Assembly (NCBI RefSeq): GCF_026967805.1
Contig: NZ_JAPVBG010000001.1
Location: 1,007,143-1,071,142, forward strand
Length of the DNA: 64,000 bases
Reading direction: 5' to 3'
Source of the DNA: Blastococcus sp. VKM Ac-2987
Lineage (GTDB): Bacteria > Actinomycetota > Actinomycetes > Mycobacteriales > Geodermatophilaceae
Shown here: piece after piece, positions 50,798 to 60,608 of the stretch
Numbering within the stretch: the stretch's first letter is position 1
Layout: each line of letters opens with the position of its first letter
Program-made: the position numbers and the translations under genes
Notes under the pieces: model-generated
Told to the model about the DNA's origin: nothing
The model's input: the letters and a program-made list of their open reading frames with translations, nothing else
Databases searched by the model: none

Positions 50798-51748
50798 ATG
50801 GACGCCGTCTCCGGGTTGCTCACCGGGCCGCGCGCGCAGGGCGCCTTCCTGCTGCGCTCGGTGCTGCGCGCGCCGTGGGCCATGCGGATCGACGACGGGG
50901 CGCCGCTCACCGCGATGACCGTCCTCCGCGGCTCGGCCTGGGTGCTGCCCGCCGACGGTGCCGCGACCCCCGTGGGGCCCGGCGACGTCGCGCTCCTGCG
51001 CGGCCCGCGGCCCTACACCGTGGCCGACGACCCGGCGACGCCGCCGCAGGTCGTCGTCGGCCCGGGCCAGGTCTGCACCCCGCTGGACCCGGCCGGGACG
51101 ACGACCCGGATGACCACGCTCGGCCTGCGCACGTGGGGCAACGACGCGGGAGGCGGGACGGTGCTGCTCACCGGCACCTACCCGGCGCCCGGGGAGGTCG
51201 GGTCCCGGCTGGTGCGGGCGTTGCCCGAGCTCGCCGTCGTCCCCGGCGACGAGAGCACCCGGGCGCTGGCCGGGCTGCTGGCCGCGGAGCTGGCCCGCGA
51301 GGCGCCGGGCCAGAGCGCCGTGCTGGACCGCCTGCTCGACGTGACCCTCGTGTCGGCGCTGCGCGCCTGGTTCGACCGGCCCGACGCCCGGGCCCCCGCC
51401 TGGTACTCCGCGCACGGCGACCCGGTGGTGGGCCCCGCGCTGGCCCTGCTGCACGCGCAGCCCGCCCACCCCTGGACGGTCGCGTCGCTGGCCGCCGAGG
51501 TGGGGGTCGCCCGCGCGACGCTGGCCCGCCGCTTTCCCGCGCTGGTCGGGGAGCCGCCGCTGACCTACCTCACCGGCTGGCGGATCGCGCTCGCCACCGA
51601 CCTGCTGCGCGACCCCGACCTGACGCTGGCCGCCATCGCCCGGCGGGTCGGGTACGCGTCGCCGTTCGCGCTGAGCGCCGCGGTCAAGCGGGTGACGGGT
51701 GCGAGCCCGGCCGAGCACCCCGCGCGGCGCCGACCGGTCAGGCGGTGA
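50798..51748 (+). CDS. AraC-family transcriptional regulator
   Basis: A 316-residue regulator with an N-terminal cupin-like ligand domain (about 15-130, 'VGPGDVALLRGPRPYTVADD') and a C-terminal AraC HTH pair (about 220-310: 'WTVASLAAEVGVARATLARRFPALVGEPPLTYLTGWRIALATDLL', 'LAAIARRVGYASPFALSAAVKRVTG'). Cupin-AraC proteins typically control a neighbouring oxidoreductase; here the divergent NmrA-like gene is broken. TACGGT lies 6 nt before the ATG. Its end overlaps the dapC end by 11 nt, tail to tail. Confidence 0.88.
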   Translation: MDAVSGLLTGPRAQGAFLLRSVLRAPWAMRIDDGAPLTAMTVLRGSAWVLPADGAATPVGPGDVALLRGPRPYTVADDPATPPQVVVGPGQVCTPLDPAGTTTRMTTLGLRTWGNDAGGGTVLLTGTYPAPGEVGSRLVRALPELAVVPGDESTRALAGLLAAELAREAPGQSAVLDRLLDVTLVSALRAWFDRPDARAPAWYSAHGDPVVGPALALLHAQPAHPWTVASLAAEVGVARATLARRFPALVGEPPLTYLTGWRIALATDLLRDPDLTLAAIARRVGYASPFALSAAVKRVTGASPAEHPARRRPVRR

Positions 51749-52859
51749 GGCGCTGCACCGCCGCGTCGATCCGCTCGTCGGTGGCGGTCAGGGCCAGCCG
51801 GACGTGGCGGGCGCCGGCCGGGCCGTAGAAGGTGCCCGGGGCGGCCACGATCCCCAGCGCGGCCAGCCGGTCGATGGTGACCCAGCAGTCCTCGTCGCGG
51901 GTGGCCCACAGGTACAGCCCGGCCTCGGAGTGGTCGATCCGCATGCCGGCGGCGCGCACGGCGGCCGCGAGCCGCTCCCGCCGGCCGCGGTAGCGCTCAC
52001 GCTGCGCGTCGACGTGCGCGTCGTCGGCGAAGGCCGCGGCCATGGCGGCCTGGACCGGGCCCGGCACCAGCAGCCCGAGGTGCCGGCGCACCTCCCACAC
52101 CCGGCGGACCAGCTCGGGGTCGCCGGAGAGCAGCCCGCCCCGGTAGCCGGCCGCCGTCGACTGCTTGGACAGCGAGTGCACGGCCAGCAGGCCGGAGTGG
52201 TCCTCCCCCGCCACGTCGGGGTGCAGGATCGACCGGGGCGTCACGTCCCAGCCCAGGGTGATGTAGCACTCGTCCGCCACCACGGGCACGCCGTGGGCAC
52301 GGCCCCACGCCACCCAGCCGCGCAGCTGGTCCGCGGTGAGCACCCGCCCGTGCGGGTTGCCCGGCGAGTTCAGCCAGACCAGGGAGATGCCGGCCCCTTC
52401 GGCCGGCGGGCTGTCGATCCGGCGGACGGCCAGGCCGGCGAGCACGGCGCCCACCTCGTAGGTCGGGTAGGCGACCTCGGGCACGACCACCGTGCTGGCG
52501 GTGCCCTGCAGGCCCAGCAACGTCGGCAGCAGCGCGACGAGCTCCTTGGAGCCGACCGTCGGGATCAGCGGCGGCACGGCGCCCAGCGGATCGGGGACCG
52601 CGACGCCCAGGCGCCGCCGGAGCCAGCCCGCTGCGGCGGTGCGCAGCGCGGCCGTGCCCAGCGCCGTCGGGTACCCCGGGGAGTCGGCCGCCCCGGCCAG
52701 GGCCTCGCGGAGCACCCCGGGGGTGCCGTCGACCGGGGTGCCGACCGACAGGTCGACGACCCCGCCCGGGTGCTCGGCGGCGCGTGCCCGCGCCCCGGCC
52801 AGGGAGTCCCAGGGGAAGTCCGGCAGGGCCCGGGAGGGCCCTGCGGCGGGAGCCGTCAG
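51738..52859 (-). CDS. dapC: Succinyldiaminopimelate transaminase (aspartate-aminotransferase fold)
   Basis: A 373-residue PLP enzyme with 'VDLSVGTPVDGTPGVLREAL', 'WLNSPGNPHGRVL', 'VVADECYITLGW' and the PLP-lysine region 'VHSLSKQSTAAGYRGG'. It makes N-succinyl-LL-diaminopimelate for lysine synthesis, between DapD and DapE. Family members begin a few residues before 'LPDFPWDSL'. The only start there is CTG 52859, which overlaps the fdxC stop (CTGA). No ATG, GTG or TTG fits without deep overlap with fdxC. Next to fdxC, as in mycobacteria. Confidence 0.9.
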   Translation of the reverse strand: MTAPAAGPSRALPDFPWDSLAGARARAAEHPGGVVDLSVGTPVDGTPGVLREALAGAADSPGYPTALGTAALRTAAAGWLRRRLGVAVPDPLGAVPPLIPTVGSKELVALLPTLLGLQGTASTVVVPEVAYPTYEVGAVLAGLAVRRIDSPPAEGAGISLVWLNSPGNPHGRVLTADQLRGWVAWGRAHGVPVVADECYITLGWDVTPRSILHPDVAGEDHSGLLAVHSLSKQSTAAGYRGGLLSGDPELVRRVWEVRRHLGLLVPGPVQAAMAAAFADDAHVDAQRERYRGRRERLAAAVRAAGMRIDHSEAGLYLWATRDEDCWVTIDRLAALGIVAAPGTFYGPAGARHVRLALTATDERIDAAVQRLTA

Positions 52860-53182
52860 TGCTCTTCGCCCTGCGGCGGCAGGGCGGCCACCAGCGGGTG
52901 GTCCCTGCCGACCTTGCCGGTCTTGGCGGCACCACCGGGGCTGCCCAGGTCGGAGAAGAACTCCACGTTGGCGTTGTAGTAGTCCTTCCACTTGTCCGGG
53001 ACGTCGTCCTCGTAGTAGATGGCCTCCACCGGGCACACCGGCTCGCACGCCCCGCAGTCGACGCACTCGTCGGGGTGGATGTAGAGCATCCGGTCACCCT
53101 CGTAGATGCAGTCCACCGGACACTCGTCGATGCACGCCTTGTCGAGGACGTCGACGCAGGCCTGGGTGATGACGTAGGTCAC
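52856..53182 (-). CDS. fdxC: 7Fe ferredoxin (3Fe-4S / 4Fe-4S)
   Basis: A 108-residue seven-iron ferredoxin of the actinobacterial FdxC type. The N-terminal cluster ligands are in 'DKACIDECPVDCIYEG'; the second set is 'CVDCGACEPVCPVEAIYYEDDVPDKWKDYY'. It carries electrons for partners such as cytochromes P450 or NAD(P)H reductases. The GTG start has GGGAGGG 7 nt upstream. It leads the fdxC-dapC pair with a CTGA overlap. A GATACTAGGT sequence about 70 nt upstream on this strand may be its -10 region. Confidence 0.93.
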   Translation of the reverse strand: MTYVITQACVDVLDKACIDECPVDCIYEGDRMLYIHPDECVDCGACEPVCPVEAIYYEDDVPDKWKDYYNANVEFFSDLGSPGGAAKTGKVGRDHPLVAALPPQGEEH

Positions 53183-53406
53183 GGGGTTTCCCTCCCGGGG
53201 ACGATCTGACGGCGCCACCGGCCGCGGCCGGAGCACCAGATGCGCACCTAGTATCACCTCCGGCGCCCGGCGGCGTTCGACGGGCCACCCGCCGCATCCC
53301 CCGGGTGGGTGCCGCGCGGTCGGGCGCACCGGACCGTCTCCCCCCGACGGGGTGGTGGTCGAAGGTGCTGCTCAAAGGCGGCGGGGCAGGCGCCGATGTC
53401 GACGAC

Positions 53407-56265
53407 GTGTCCGAGACGTCGCATCCCGAGGCCACGCCGCGGCGTTCGTCGCCGGCGTCACCCTTCGACGCCCAGGCGGCGCTCGTGCAGCTGCTGTCCC
53501 GGCTCCGCTCGTCCTCCGGGGCGACCCGCGTGTCGGTGTGGGTGCACGAGGCCACCACCGGGCTCGCCGTCCCCTTCCGGCAGGCCGTCTGCGCCTCCGG
53601 GGAGCCGCCGCCGCAGCACCCGGCGCTGCGCACCCCCGTGTCGGTCTCCGACGCCCCCTTCCTCTCCGCCGTCATCACCTCCCGCCGCCCCGTCGTCGCG
53701 CACGCCGACGGCCGCCGCGCGGTCGACCGCCAGCTGGCCGGGATCGGCATCCGCTCCGGCCACGGCGAGCCGCTGGTGCTGGACGGCGAGGTCGTCGGCG
53801 TCCTCACCGTGGAGCCTGCGGCGGCCGCCGCACCGCACCTGCTGCGCCAGGTCGCACCGAAGCTGGCCGCGGCGCTGGCCGAGGCGTGGACCCGCCGGTC
53901 GGAGCAGCGCCGGCTGGAACAGGCCGCCGTGCTCCTGCGCCTGATCGAGTCCGCCGGGCAGGCGCAGTCCATGGACCACCTGCTCGGCTCGGCGTGCCGC
54001 CAGCTCGCCGAGCTCGGCGAGGTGGAGCGCGCCTGCATCTTCCTGCTCGAGGACGGCCGGCTCGTCCCCCGGATGGCCGCCTACGCCGACGGGCGCCGCG
54101 ACCTCGCCACCTGGCAGCAGTTCCGCACCGCCCCCGTGGCCCTCCCGCTGGCCGAGACGGTGCTGCGCACCGGCCAGGCCCTGACCGCCGACCGCGACTC
54201 CGCCCTCCTCTCCGGCTGGTGGGTCGACTCCTTCCGCATCGCCTCCGCCCTGGCCGTCCCGCTGGGCCGCGCCCCGGAGCTGGCCGGCGTCCTCATCCTC
54301 GACAGCACGCACGTGCGCCCGTTCTCCGAGGACGTCCGCCGGCTGGCCGCCGCCGCCGGGGCGCACCTCGGCGGGGTGATCGAGCAGGCCCGCACGAGCC
54401 AGGCCCGCGCCGCCTCCCTCACGACCGCCCGGGTGGTGCACCAGCTGCTCGTGGACGGCTCGGGGGTCACCGGGGCCGCCGAGGCGGCGGAGGTGCTGGC
54501 CCGCGCGGTCCAGCGCCTCGCGGGCACCGACCGCAGCGCCGCCTACCTGGTCGACGACGACGACCGGATCGGCGAGATCCGGCACGTGGACTGGCCGGAG
54601 TCGCACAAGCAGGTGGTCCAGGCCCGCCTGGTCGGCCGGGCGGCGGACGACGTGGGCCTCTGGCGGCTCACCTCCGAGCGGCGGGCCCCGGTCTTCGTCG
54701 AGGACGCCGCCGCGGGCGACCTGCTCGACCCCCAGCTGGTCCGGGCCCTGGAGCTGGCCTCCTACATCAGCGTGCCGCTCCTGTCCGGCGACCGGCTCCT
54801 CGGACTGGTCGTCACCGGTTCGGTCGGGTCGGTGCGCACCTGGAGCCCGTCGGTCCGCGACGCCGTCCGCCAGGTGACCCTGGAGGGGGCGCTCGTCGTC
54901 GAGAACGCCGAGCTGCGCGCCGCCGAGCAGCTGCGCCTGGCGCAGCTGGCCACCGAGGCCCACCACGACCCCCTGACCGGGCTGGCCAACCGCCGCCGGT
55001 TCATCGAGGAGGTCGAGAACACCGTCTACGGCGACCGCGACCGCCGGTGCGCGCTGGTCATGATCGACCTCGACCGGTTCAAGGAGATCAACGACAGCTT
55101 CGGGCACAGCGTCGGCGACGACCTGCTCTGCCTGGTCGGCCCCAGGCTCCAGCGCGCGCTGGGCCCGGACGACCTGCTCGCCCGCATGGGCGGTGACGAG
55201 TTCGCCGTCCTGCTGCCCGACGCCGACGCCGACCGCGCGCGGCAGGTCGCCGAGGACATCGGCGCAGAGCTGCGCGACGCCTTCGTGCTCGACGGCATGT
55301 CCCTGCACGTCGACGCCAGCATCGGTATCGCGCTGTGCCCCGACCACGGCCGCGACCGCTCCCTGCTGCTCGCCCGCGCCGACACCGCCATGTACGCGGC
55401 CAAGCGGGGCCGCATGGGGCACGAGGTATGGGCCCCCGACGGCACCCCGGCCACCCGCGACCGCCTGGAGACCCTCGAGCAGCTGCGATCGGCCCTGGAC
55501 GGCGAGCAGCTGGACAACCACTACCAGCCCAAGCTGGACCTGCGCACCGGCACCGTGGTCGGGCTCGAGGCGCTGGTCCGCTGGAACCACCCCGACCGCG
55601 GGCTGCTCTACCCCGACGTCTTCCTGCCGCTCGCCGAGCAGGCCGGCCTGATGCGCCGGCTGGCGCTGCGCGTGCTGGAGCGCGCCCTGCGCGACCTCCG
55701 CTCGTGGCGGGCCCAGGGCCACGACCTGTCGGTCGCGGTGAACCTCTCGGTGTCCAACCTCCAGGACGTCGCCCTCCCCGAGCAGGTGGCGATGCTGCTG
55801 GACGCGTTCTCCGTGCCCGCCGAGGCCCTCGTCCTGGAGATCACCGAGGACGTGCTCATGGCCGACGCCGCCCGCAGCCAGCAGGTGATGGCCGGGCTCC
55901 GCCGGCTGGGCGTCCGGCTGTCGGTCGACGACTACGGCACCGGCTACTCGTCGCTGTCCTACCTGCGGGCGCTGCCGGTCGACGAGCTCAAGCTCGACCG
56001 CAGCTTCGTCACCCACCTGACCAGCGACACCCGGGCCGCCGCCATCGTGCGCAGCACCCTGCAGCTGAGCCGGGACCTGGGCATGAGCATGGTGGTGGAG
56101 GGCGTCGAGGACGCCGACTCGCTGGCTGCGCTGCGCGAGTGGGGCTGCGACGTCGCGCAGGGCTACCACATCTCCCGGCCCATGCCGGCCGGGCGGGTGC
56201 TCGGCTGGCTGGACGCCCGCCCGACCCCGGCAGCCTGGCGCTCCGCTCCCCGGCACCGCCCCTGA
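53407..56265 (+). CDS. Multi-GAF GGDEF-EAL cyclic-di-GMP protein
   Basis: A 952-residue signalling protein from GTG 53407; starts at 53365 or 53305 are also possible. Three GAF-like regions occupy roughly the first 500 residues. The GGDEF domain has an intact 'MGGDEFAVLL' and 'DPLTGLANRRRFIEEV', but the usual inhibitory RxxD site reads 'GPDD'. The EAL domain has 'GLEALVRWNHP', 'DDYGTGYSSLSYLRALPVDELKLDRSFV' and 'QGYHISRPMPAGRV', all consistent with phosphodiesterase activity. It likely sets c-di-GMP levels in response to GAF ligands. No membrane segment is seen, so it should be cytosolic. Confidence 0.9.
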   Translation: MSETSHPEATPRRSSPASPFDAQAALVQLLSRLRSSSGATRVSVWVHEATTGLAVPFRQAVCASGEPPPQHPALRTPVSVSDAPFLSAVITSRRPVVAHADGRRAVDRQLAGIGIRSGHGEPLVLDGEVVGVLTVEPAAAAAPHLLRQVAPKLAAALAEAWTRRSEQRRLEQAAVLLRLIESAGQAQSMDHLLGSACRQLAELGEVERACIFLLEDGRLVPRMAAYADGRRDLATWQQFRTAPVALPLAETVLRTGQALTADRDSALLSGWWVDSFRIASALAVPLGRAPELAGVLILDSTHVRPFSEDVRRLAAAAGAHLGGVIEQARTSQARAASLTTARVVHQLLVDGSGVTGAAEAAEVLARAVQRLAGTDRSAAYLVDDDDRIGEIRHVDWPESHKQVVQARLVGRAADDVGLWRLTSERRAPVFVEDAAAGDLLDPQLVRALELASYISVPLLSGDRLLGLVVTGSVGSVRTWSPSVRDAVRQVTLEGALVVENAELRAAEQLRLAQLATEAHHDPLTGLANRRRFIEEVENTVYGDRDRRCALVMIDLDRFKEINDSFGHSVGDDLLCLVGPRLQRALGPDDLLARMGGDEFAVLLPDADADRARQVAEDIGAELRDAFVLDGMSLHVDASIGIALCPDHGRDRSLLLARADTAMYAAKRGRMGHEVWAPDGTPATRDRLETLEQLRSALDGEQLDNHYQPKLDLRTGTVVGLEALVRWNHPDRGLLYPDVFLPLAEQAGLMRRLALRVLERALRDLRSWRAQGHDLSVAVNLSVSNLQDVALPEQVAMLLDAFSVPAEALVLEITEDVLMADAARSQQVMAGLRRLGVRLSVDDYGTGYSSLSYLRALPVDELKLDRSFVTHLTSDTRAAAIVRSTLQLSRDLGMSMVVEGVEDADSLAALREWGCDVAQGYHISRPMPAGRVLGWLDARPTPAAWRSAPRHRP

Positions 56266-56315
56266 TCGAGGGGGTGGCGCCGCTCCGGCCGCGGCCGGGC
56301 ACGAGGATCGGGAGC

Positions 56316-57092
56316 GTGCCCGCGTCCTCCGCCGTCCCCTCCGTCCCCCCCGTGCCCGTCGGCGACCTGGAGCGGCTGGCCGCCCGCACCTGGCGGGGGC
56401 TCGAGGAGCAGCCCTACGGCGACTGGCTGCTGCGCGCCGGCGGCGGCTTCACCGGCCGGGCCAACTCGGTCCTCGTCGTCGGGGACCCGCCGGCCGGGCC
56501 GGCCGCCGCCGTCGCGGACGTGACCTCCTGGTACGCCGACCGCGGCCTGCGACCGTGCGCCGCCGTCCCCTCGTCCGGCGCGGAGGACGCCGACGCGGCC
56601 TTCGCCGCCGCGGGGTGGACCCGCGACGAGGACACCCTGGTCCTCACCGCCCCCGCCGGCCCGTGGCCGGGGACCGGCGTCCCGGTCGAGCTCGCGGATG
56701 CCCCCGATGCGGCCTGGCTGGCCGGCTACCGGTACCGCGGCGCCGCCCTCCCGCCGTCCGCGGCCGCCGTCCTGCGCAACGCCGACCAGCCGCGGTTCGC
56801 CACCGTCCGCCTCGTCCCCGAGCCGGCCCCGCCGGCCGCCGTCGCCCGGGGCGGGCTCTGCGACGGCTGGCTGGTGGTCAGCGCCGTGACCGTCGACGAC
56901 GAGCACCGGCGGCGGGGCCTGGCGACGGCCGTGATGGCGGCGCTGGCCGCCGACGCCCGAACCCGCGGCGGCCACTCCTGCCTGCTCCAGGTCGCGGCGT
57001 CCAACGGCCCGGCGCTGGCCCTCTACGCGCGGCTGGGGTTCACCGAGCACCACCGGTACGCCTACCGGTGGGCGCCCGTCCCGCCGGCGTGA
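56316..57092 (+). CDS. GNAT-family N-acetyltransferase
   Basis: A 258-residue protein. The N-terminal half is a degenerate GNAT-like region ('LAARTWRGLEEQPYGDWLLRAGGGFTGRANSVLVVGDPP'). The C-terminal half is the active-type fold with '[61 protein letters not shown]', including the acetyl-CoA P-loop 'RRRGLA'. The acceptor is unknown. The last 53 bp overlap the end of the convergent membrane-protein gene. GTG 56316 is preferred over longer options. Confidence 0.85.
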   Translation: MPASSAVPSVPPVPVGDLERLAARTWRGLEEQPYGDWLLRAGGGFTGRANSVLVVGDPPAGPAAAVADVTSWYADRGLRPCAAVPSSGAEDADAAFAAAGWTRDEDTLVLTAPAGPWPGTGVPVELADAPDAAWLAGYRYRGAALPPSAAAVLRNADQPRFATVRLVPEPAPPAAVARGGLCDGWLVVSAVTVDDEHRRRGLATAVMAALAADARTRGGHSCLLQVAASNGPALALYARLGFTEHHRYAYRWAPVPPA

Positions 57093-57474
57093 CCGGGCGG
57101 CGCGGTGCCCCCATCGCCGAACCGGCGGCGAGCGCCCCGGCCAGCACGCCGAGCAGCAGGAAGACCAGGGTGACGCCGCCGAGCGCCCCGCCCGCACCGA
57201 GCAGCAGGTCCCCCTCGGGGCGGCGCACCATCGCACCGATCACGACCACCAGCCAGGTGACGGCGGGGAGCGCGGCGACGGCCGCCGACCCGCTGAGCCG
57301 GAGCGCGGCCCGGACGAGGAGCACGTTCCCCACGACCGCGGCGGCCACCGAGACCGGCACGAGCACGCCGCCGATCCGCAGCGGCAGCCAGAACACCTCG
57401 ACCAGCGCCAGCCAGGCGGCGAGGACGACCGCGCAGGCCCCCCAGGCCACGACGGCCCCCCGCCCGCGGCTCAC
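57040..57474 (-). CDS. Small membrane protein downstream of mshB
   Basis: A 144-residue protein with four predicted helices ('[26 protein letters not shown]', '[19 protein letters not shown]', '[17 protein letters not shown]', '[20 protein letters not shown]'). I do not recognise a named family, but mycobacteria have a membrane protein gene in the same place after mshB (Rv1171, from memory). GTG 57474 overlaps the mshB stop (GTGA). The tail runs 53 bp into the GNAT gene on the other strand. Confidence 0.75.
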   Translation of the reverse strand: MSRGRGAVVAWGACAVVLAAWLALVEVFWLPLRIGGVLVPVSVAAAVVGNVLLVRAALRLSGSAAVAALPAVTWLVVVIGAMVRRPEGDLLLGAGGALGGVTLVFLLLGVLAGALAAGSAMGAPRRPVTPAGRAPTGRRTGGAR

Positions 57475-58364
57475 CCGGTCAGACCGGCGAACAGGTCGTC
57501 CTCCCGGTCGTGCGGCCCGCTCCCGGGGCCCCGCTCCCCCGCCACGAGCCGGTAGTACTCGACGGCCATGACCTCCTGGCCGAGGTTGTTCGACAGCGCG
57601 AAGAACGGGCCGTCGACGGTGATCTGGGTCGGGTGGGCGCGCATGGCGGCGTCCTTGCGCCCGGCGTGCGCCCGGCCGTCGACGGCGCAGGTGACCACCT
57701 CGTCGGGCACGACGAAGGGCACCTCGTCGATGTCGCCCAGGCTGTCGAACGGCGAGGCCTCGCCGAGGGCGGCCATCGCCTCGACGCCCTCCCGGACCAC
57801 CGAGCGCGGCATGGCGTTCCAGTAGACCTTGGCCACCTCCCACGGCTCCCCGAGGTCGGCGCGGTAGGCCGGGTCGGCCGCGGCCCCGACCGCGGCCATG
57901 GCCACGCGGTGGGCCTGGATGTGGTCGGGGTGGCCGTAGCCGCCGAACTCGTCGTAGGTGACGACGACCTGCGGCCGCACCTCGCGGACGACGGCAACGG
58001 CGTGCGCCACCGCCTCGTCCAGATCGGCGTTCCAGAAGGCCCGCGGGTGCTCGTTGGCCGGCGTGCCCATCATCCCGGAGTCCCGGTAGCGCCCCGCCCC
58101 GCCGAGGAAGCGGACGTCCTCGACCCCGAGCGCGGCCATGGCGGCCCGCAGTTCCCAGATGCGGTAGCCCCCGAGCTGGTCGGCCTGGTCGGCCGCCAGC
58201 TGGGTCAGCTCCGGCACCAGGATCTCGCCCTCCTCCCCCAGCGTGCAGGTGAGGAGGGTGACGCCGGCCCCCTCGGCGACGTAGCGGGCCATGGTGGCCC
58301 CGTTGTTGATCGTCTCGTCGTCCGGGTGCGCGTGGACCAGGAGCAGGCGCCGCGAAGGGATCAC
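57471..58364 (-). CDS. mshB: GlcNAc-Ins deacetylase of mycothiol synthesis
   Basis: A 297-residue zinc deacetylase that removes the acetyl group from 1-O-GlcNAc-inositol in mycothiol synthesis. It has the PIG-L/LmbE motif '[26 protein letters not shown]', '[23 protein letters not shown]' and the MshB-specific '[31 protein letters not shown]'. Mycothiol is specific to Actinobacteria, which supports the assignment of the host. GTG 58364 is chosen from the homology. It follows the dpp operon by 89 bp on the same strand. Confidence 0.93.
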   Translation of the reverse strand: MIPSRRLLLVHAHPDDETINNGATMARYVAEGAGVTLLTCTLGEEGEILVPELTQLAADQADQLGGYRIWELRAAMAALGVEDVRFLGGAGRYRDSGMMGTPANEHPRAFWNADLDEAVAHAVAVVREVRPQVVVTYDEFGGYGHPDHIQAHRVAMAAVGAAADPAYRADLGEPWEVAKVYWNAMPRSVVREGVEAMAALGEASPFDSLGDIDEVPFVVPDEVVTCAVDGRAHAGRKDAAMRAHPTQITVDGPFFALSNNLGQEVMAVEYYRLVAGERGPGSGPHDREDDLFAGLTG

Positions 58365-58453
58365 GGGACGGCATTCTCCCTGCCGCGTCCGCCGCGGGGC
58401 CCGGAGGGCTCCACGGAGGCACGGTGCGGTCCGGAGGACCGCGATCTCCTGGG

Positions 58454-59563
58454 CTACTCCGTCGGGACGACGTGCCGCGCCTCGGCGAAGTGGCACGCCG
58501 ACGGGTGGCCCTGCCCCCGGTCGACCAGCGCCGGCGCCTCGGCGGCGCAGATGTCCTGCGCCTTCCAGCAGCGGGTGCGGAAGCGGCACCCCGACGGCGG
58601 GTTGGCCGGGCTCGGGACGTCGCCCTCGAGCGGGATCCGCTCCTTGAGCCCTCGCAGGTGGGGCTCGTGCACCGGCACCGACGAGAGCAGCGCCTGGGTG
58701 TACGGGTGCGAGGGCGAGCCGTAGACCTGGTCCTCGGTGCCTTCCTCCACGATGCTGCCCAGGTACATGACCGCGACCCGGTCGGAGATGTGGCGCACCA
58801 CCGACAGGTCGTGGGCGATGAACAGGTAGGAGAGCCCGAAGTCCTCCTGCAGGTCCTCGAGCAGGTTGACGACCTGCGCCTGGACCGAGACGTCGAGGGC
58901 GCTCACGGGCTCGTCGCAGACGATGACCTCGGGCTGCAGGGCCAGGGCCCGGGCGATGCCGATGCGCTGCCGCTGCCCACCGGAGAACTGGTGGGGGTAC
59001 CGGTTCACGAAGTCGGGGTTGAGCCCGACCCGTTCCATCAGCTCCTGGGTGCGCTGCAGCCGGCCCTTCTTCGGCGCGATGTCGGCGTGCACCGACCAGC
59101 CCTCGGCCACGATGTCGCCCACGGTCATCCGCGGGTTCAGCGACGCGTACGGGTCCTGGAAGATGATCTGGACCTCGCGCCGGTACTGCTTGAGCCCGCG
59201 ACCGCTCAGCTTCGTGACGTCGTCGCCCTTGTAGAGGATCTGCCCGTCGGTCGGCTTCTCCAGGGCCACCAGCATCTTGGTCACCGTCGACTTGCCGCAC
59301 CCGGACTCGCCGACCAGGCCCACGGTCTCCCCGCGGCGCAGCCGGAGGTTGACGCCGTCGACGGCGCGGACGTGGCCGACCGTGCGCTTGAGGACGATGC
59401 CCTGGGTGAGCGGGAAGTGCTTCTTGAGGTCCTTGACCTCCAGGAGCACCTCGCCCGGTGCGTGCACGGGGCGGGTCGCCGCGTCCGCGGCGTCGGACAC
59501 GGCTCGCCGGTCCGCCTCCGCGGCCCGGCCCGCCGCGGTGCTCCCGGTGCTGTCGTCAGGCAT
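58454..59563 (-). CDS. dppF: Oligopeptide/dipeptide ABC transporter ATPase (DppF type)
   Basis: A 369-residue ATPase with Walker A 'GESGCGKST', '[23 protein letters not shown]', signature '[15 protein letters not shown]', Walker B '[26 protein letters not shown]', and a C-terminal oligo_HPY tail with the Cys-rich '[15 protein letters not shown]'. It pairs with DppD to power peptide uptake. ATG 59563 lies 8 nt inside the dppD end. A poorly conserved N-terminal tail of about 35 residues precedes the domain. Confidence 0.92.
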   Translation of the reverse strand: MPDDSTGSTAAGRAAEADRRAVSDAADAATRPVHAPGEVLLEVKDLKKHFPLTQGIVLKRTVGHVRAVDGVNLRLRRGETVGLVGESGCGKSTVTKMLVALEKPTDGQILYKGDDVTKLSGRGLKQYRREVQIIFQDPYASLNPRMTVGDIVAEGWSVHADIAPKKGRLQRTQELMERVGLNPDFVNRYPHQFSGGQRQRIGIARALALQPEVIVCDEPVSALDVSVQAQVVNLLEDLQEDFGLSYLFIAHDLSVVRHISDRVAVMYLGSIVEEGTEDQVYGSPSHPYTQALLSSVPVHEPHLRGLKERIPLEGDVPSPANPPSGCRFRTRCWKAQDICAAEAPALVDRGQGHPSACHFAEARHVVPTE

Positions 59564-60608
59564 CGAGGACCTCCTCGCTGTAGTGGCAGGCCGCCTCGCG
59601 GCCCGGGAGGACCAGCCGCAGCGGCGGGACGTCGGCCACGCAGTCGCGACCGGGCGCGGCCTCCGCACCGGTGCGGCGCTTGGGGCAGCGCGGGTGGAAC
59701 GGGCAGCCCGAGGGGATGGCGGCCAGGTTCGGCGGCTGCCCGCCGATCGGCTGCAGCCGGCCGCCCTTGACCTCAACCTGCGGGATGGAGCGCATCAGCC
59801 CGTCGGTGTAGGGGTGCGCGGGGTTGCCGAACACCTCGTCGACGGTGCCCCGCTCGACGATGCGGCCGGCGTACATGACGGCCACGTTGTCGGCGACCTC
59901 GTTGACCACACCGAGGTCGTGGGTGATGAGGATCAGCCCCATGCCGGTGTCCCGCTGCAGGTCCTTGAGCAGGTCCATGACCTGGGCCTGCACGGTCACG
60001 TCGAGCGCGGTGGTCGGCTCGTCGGCGATGAGGATGCGCGGATCCAGGGCCAGCGCCATCGCGATCATGACGCGCTGCCGCATGCCGCCGGAGAACTGGT
60101 GCGGGTAGTCGTTGACCCGCTCCTTGGCGGCCGGGATGCGGACGCGCTCCATGAGCTCGACGGCGTGCTGCTTGGCCTCCTTGCGGGAGGTGCCCCGGTG
60201 TGCCCGGAACATCTCCCCGATCTGGAAGCCGACGCTGTACACGGGGTTCAGCGAGGAGAGCGCGTCCTGGAAGATCATCGAGATCCCCGGCCCGCGGACC
60301 CTGCGCTGCTCCTCCTCGGGCAGCGTGAGCAGGTCACGCCCCTCGAAGACGATCCGGCCGCTGGTGACCTCGGCCGGCGGTGAGTCGAGGATGCCCATGA
60401 TCGCCTGGGCGGAGACGGACTTGCCCGAGCCGGACTCGCCGAGGATCGCGACGGTCTCCCCCTCCGAGACGGTGTAGCTCACGCCGTTGACGGCGTTGAC
60501 CAGGCCCGAACCGGTGCGGAACTGGACCCGGAGGTCGTCGACCTCCAGGAGCGGCGCACCGGCGCCGCGGGCCGGGCTGGACGGGACGGACGTGGACGCG
60601 GTGCTCAT
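59556..60608 (-). CDS. dppD: Oligopeptide/dipeptide ABC transporter ATPase (DppD type)
   Basis: A 350-residue ATPase with Walker A '[16 protein letters not shown]', '[24 protein letters not shown]', signature '[15 protein letters not shown]', Walker B '[26 protein letters not shown]', and the oligo_HPY end '[12 protein letters not shown]'. It forms the nucleotide-binding dimer with DppF. Its start overlaps the dppC stop by 4 nt. Confidence 0.92.
   Translation of the reverse strand: MSTASTSVPSSPARGAGAPLLEVDDLRVQFRTGSGLVNAVNGVSYTVSEGETVAILGESGSGKSVSAQAIMGILDSPPAEVTSGRIVFEGRDLLTLPEEEQRRVRGPGISMIFQDALSSLNPVYSVGFQIGEMFRAHRGTSRKEAKQHAVELMERVRIPAAKERVNDYPHQFSGGMRQRVMIAMALALDPRILIADEPTTALDVTVQAQVMDLLKDLQRDTGMGLILITHDLGVVNEVADNVAVMYAGRIVERGTVDEVFGNPAHPYTDGLMRSIPQVEVKGGRLQPIGGQPPNLAAIPSGCPFHPRCPKRRTGAEAAPGRDCVADVPPLRLVLPGREAACHYSEEVLDA

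Noticed and set aside
53458-56256. 932-aa antisense frame opposite the GGDEF-EAL gene
   Set aside because: There are no domains and the composition is repetitive; the plus-strand frame has intact GGDEF and EAL signatures.
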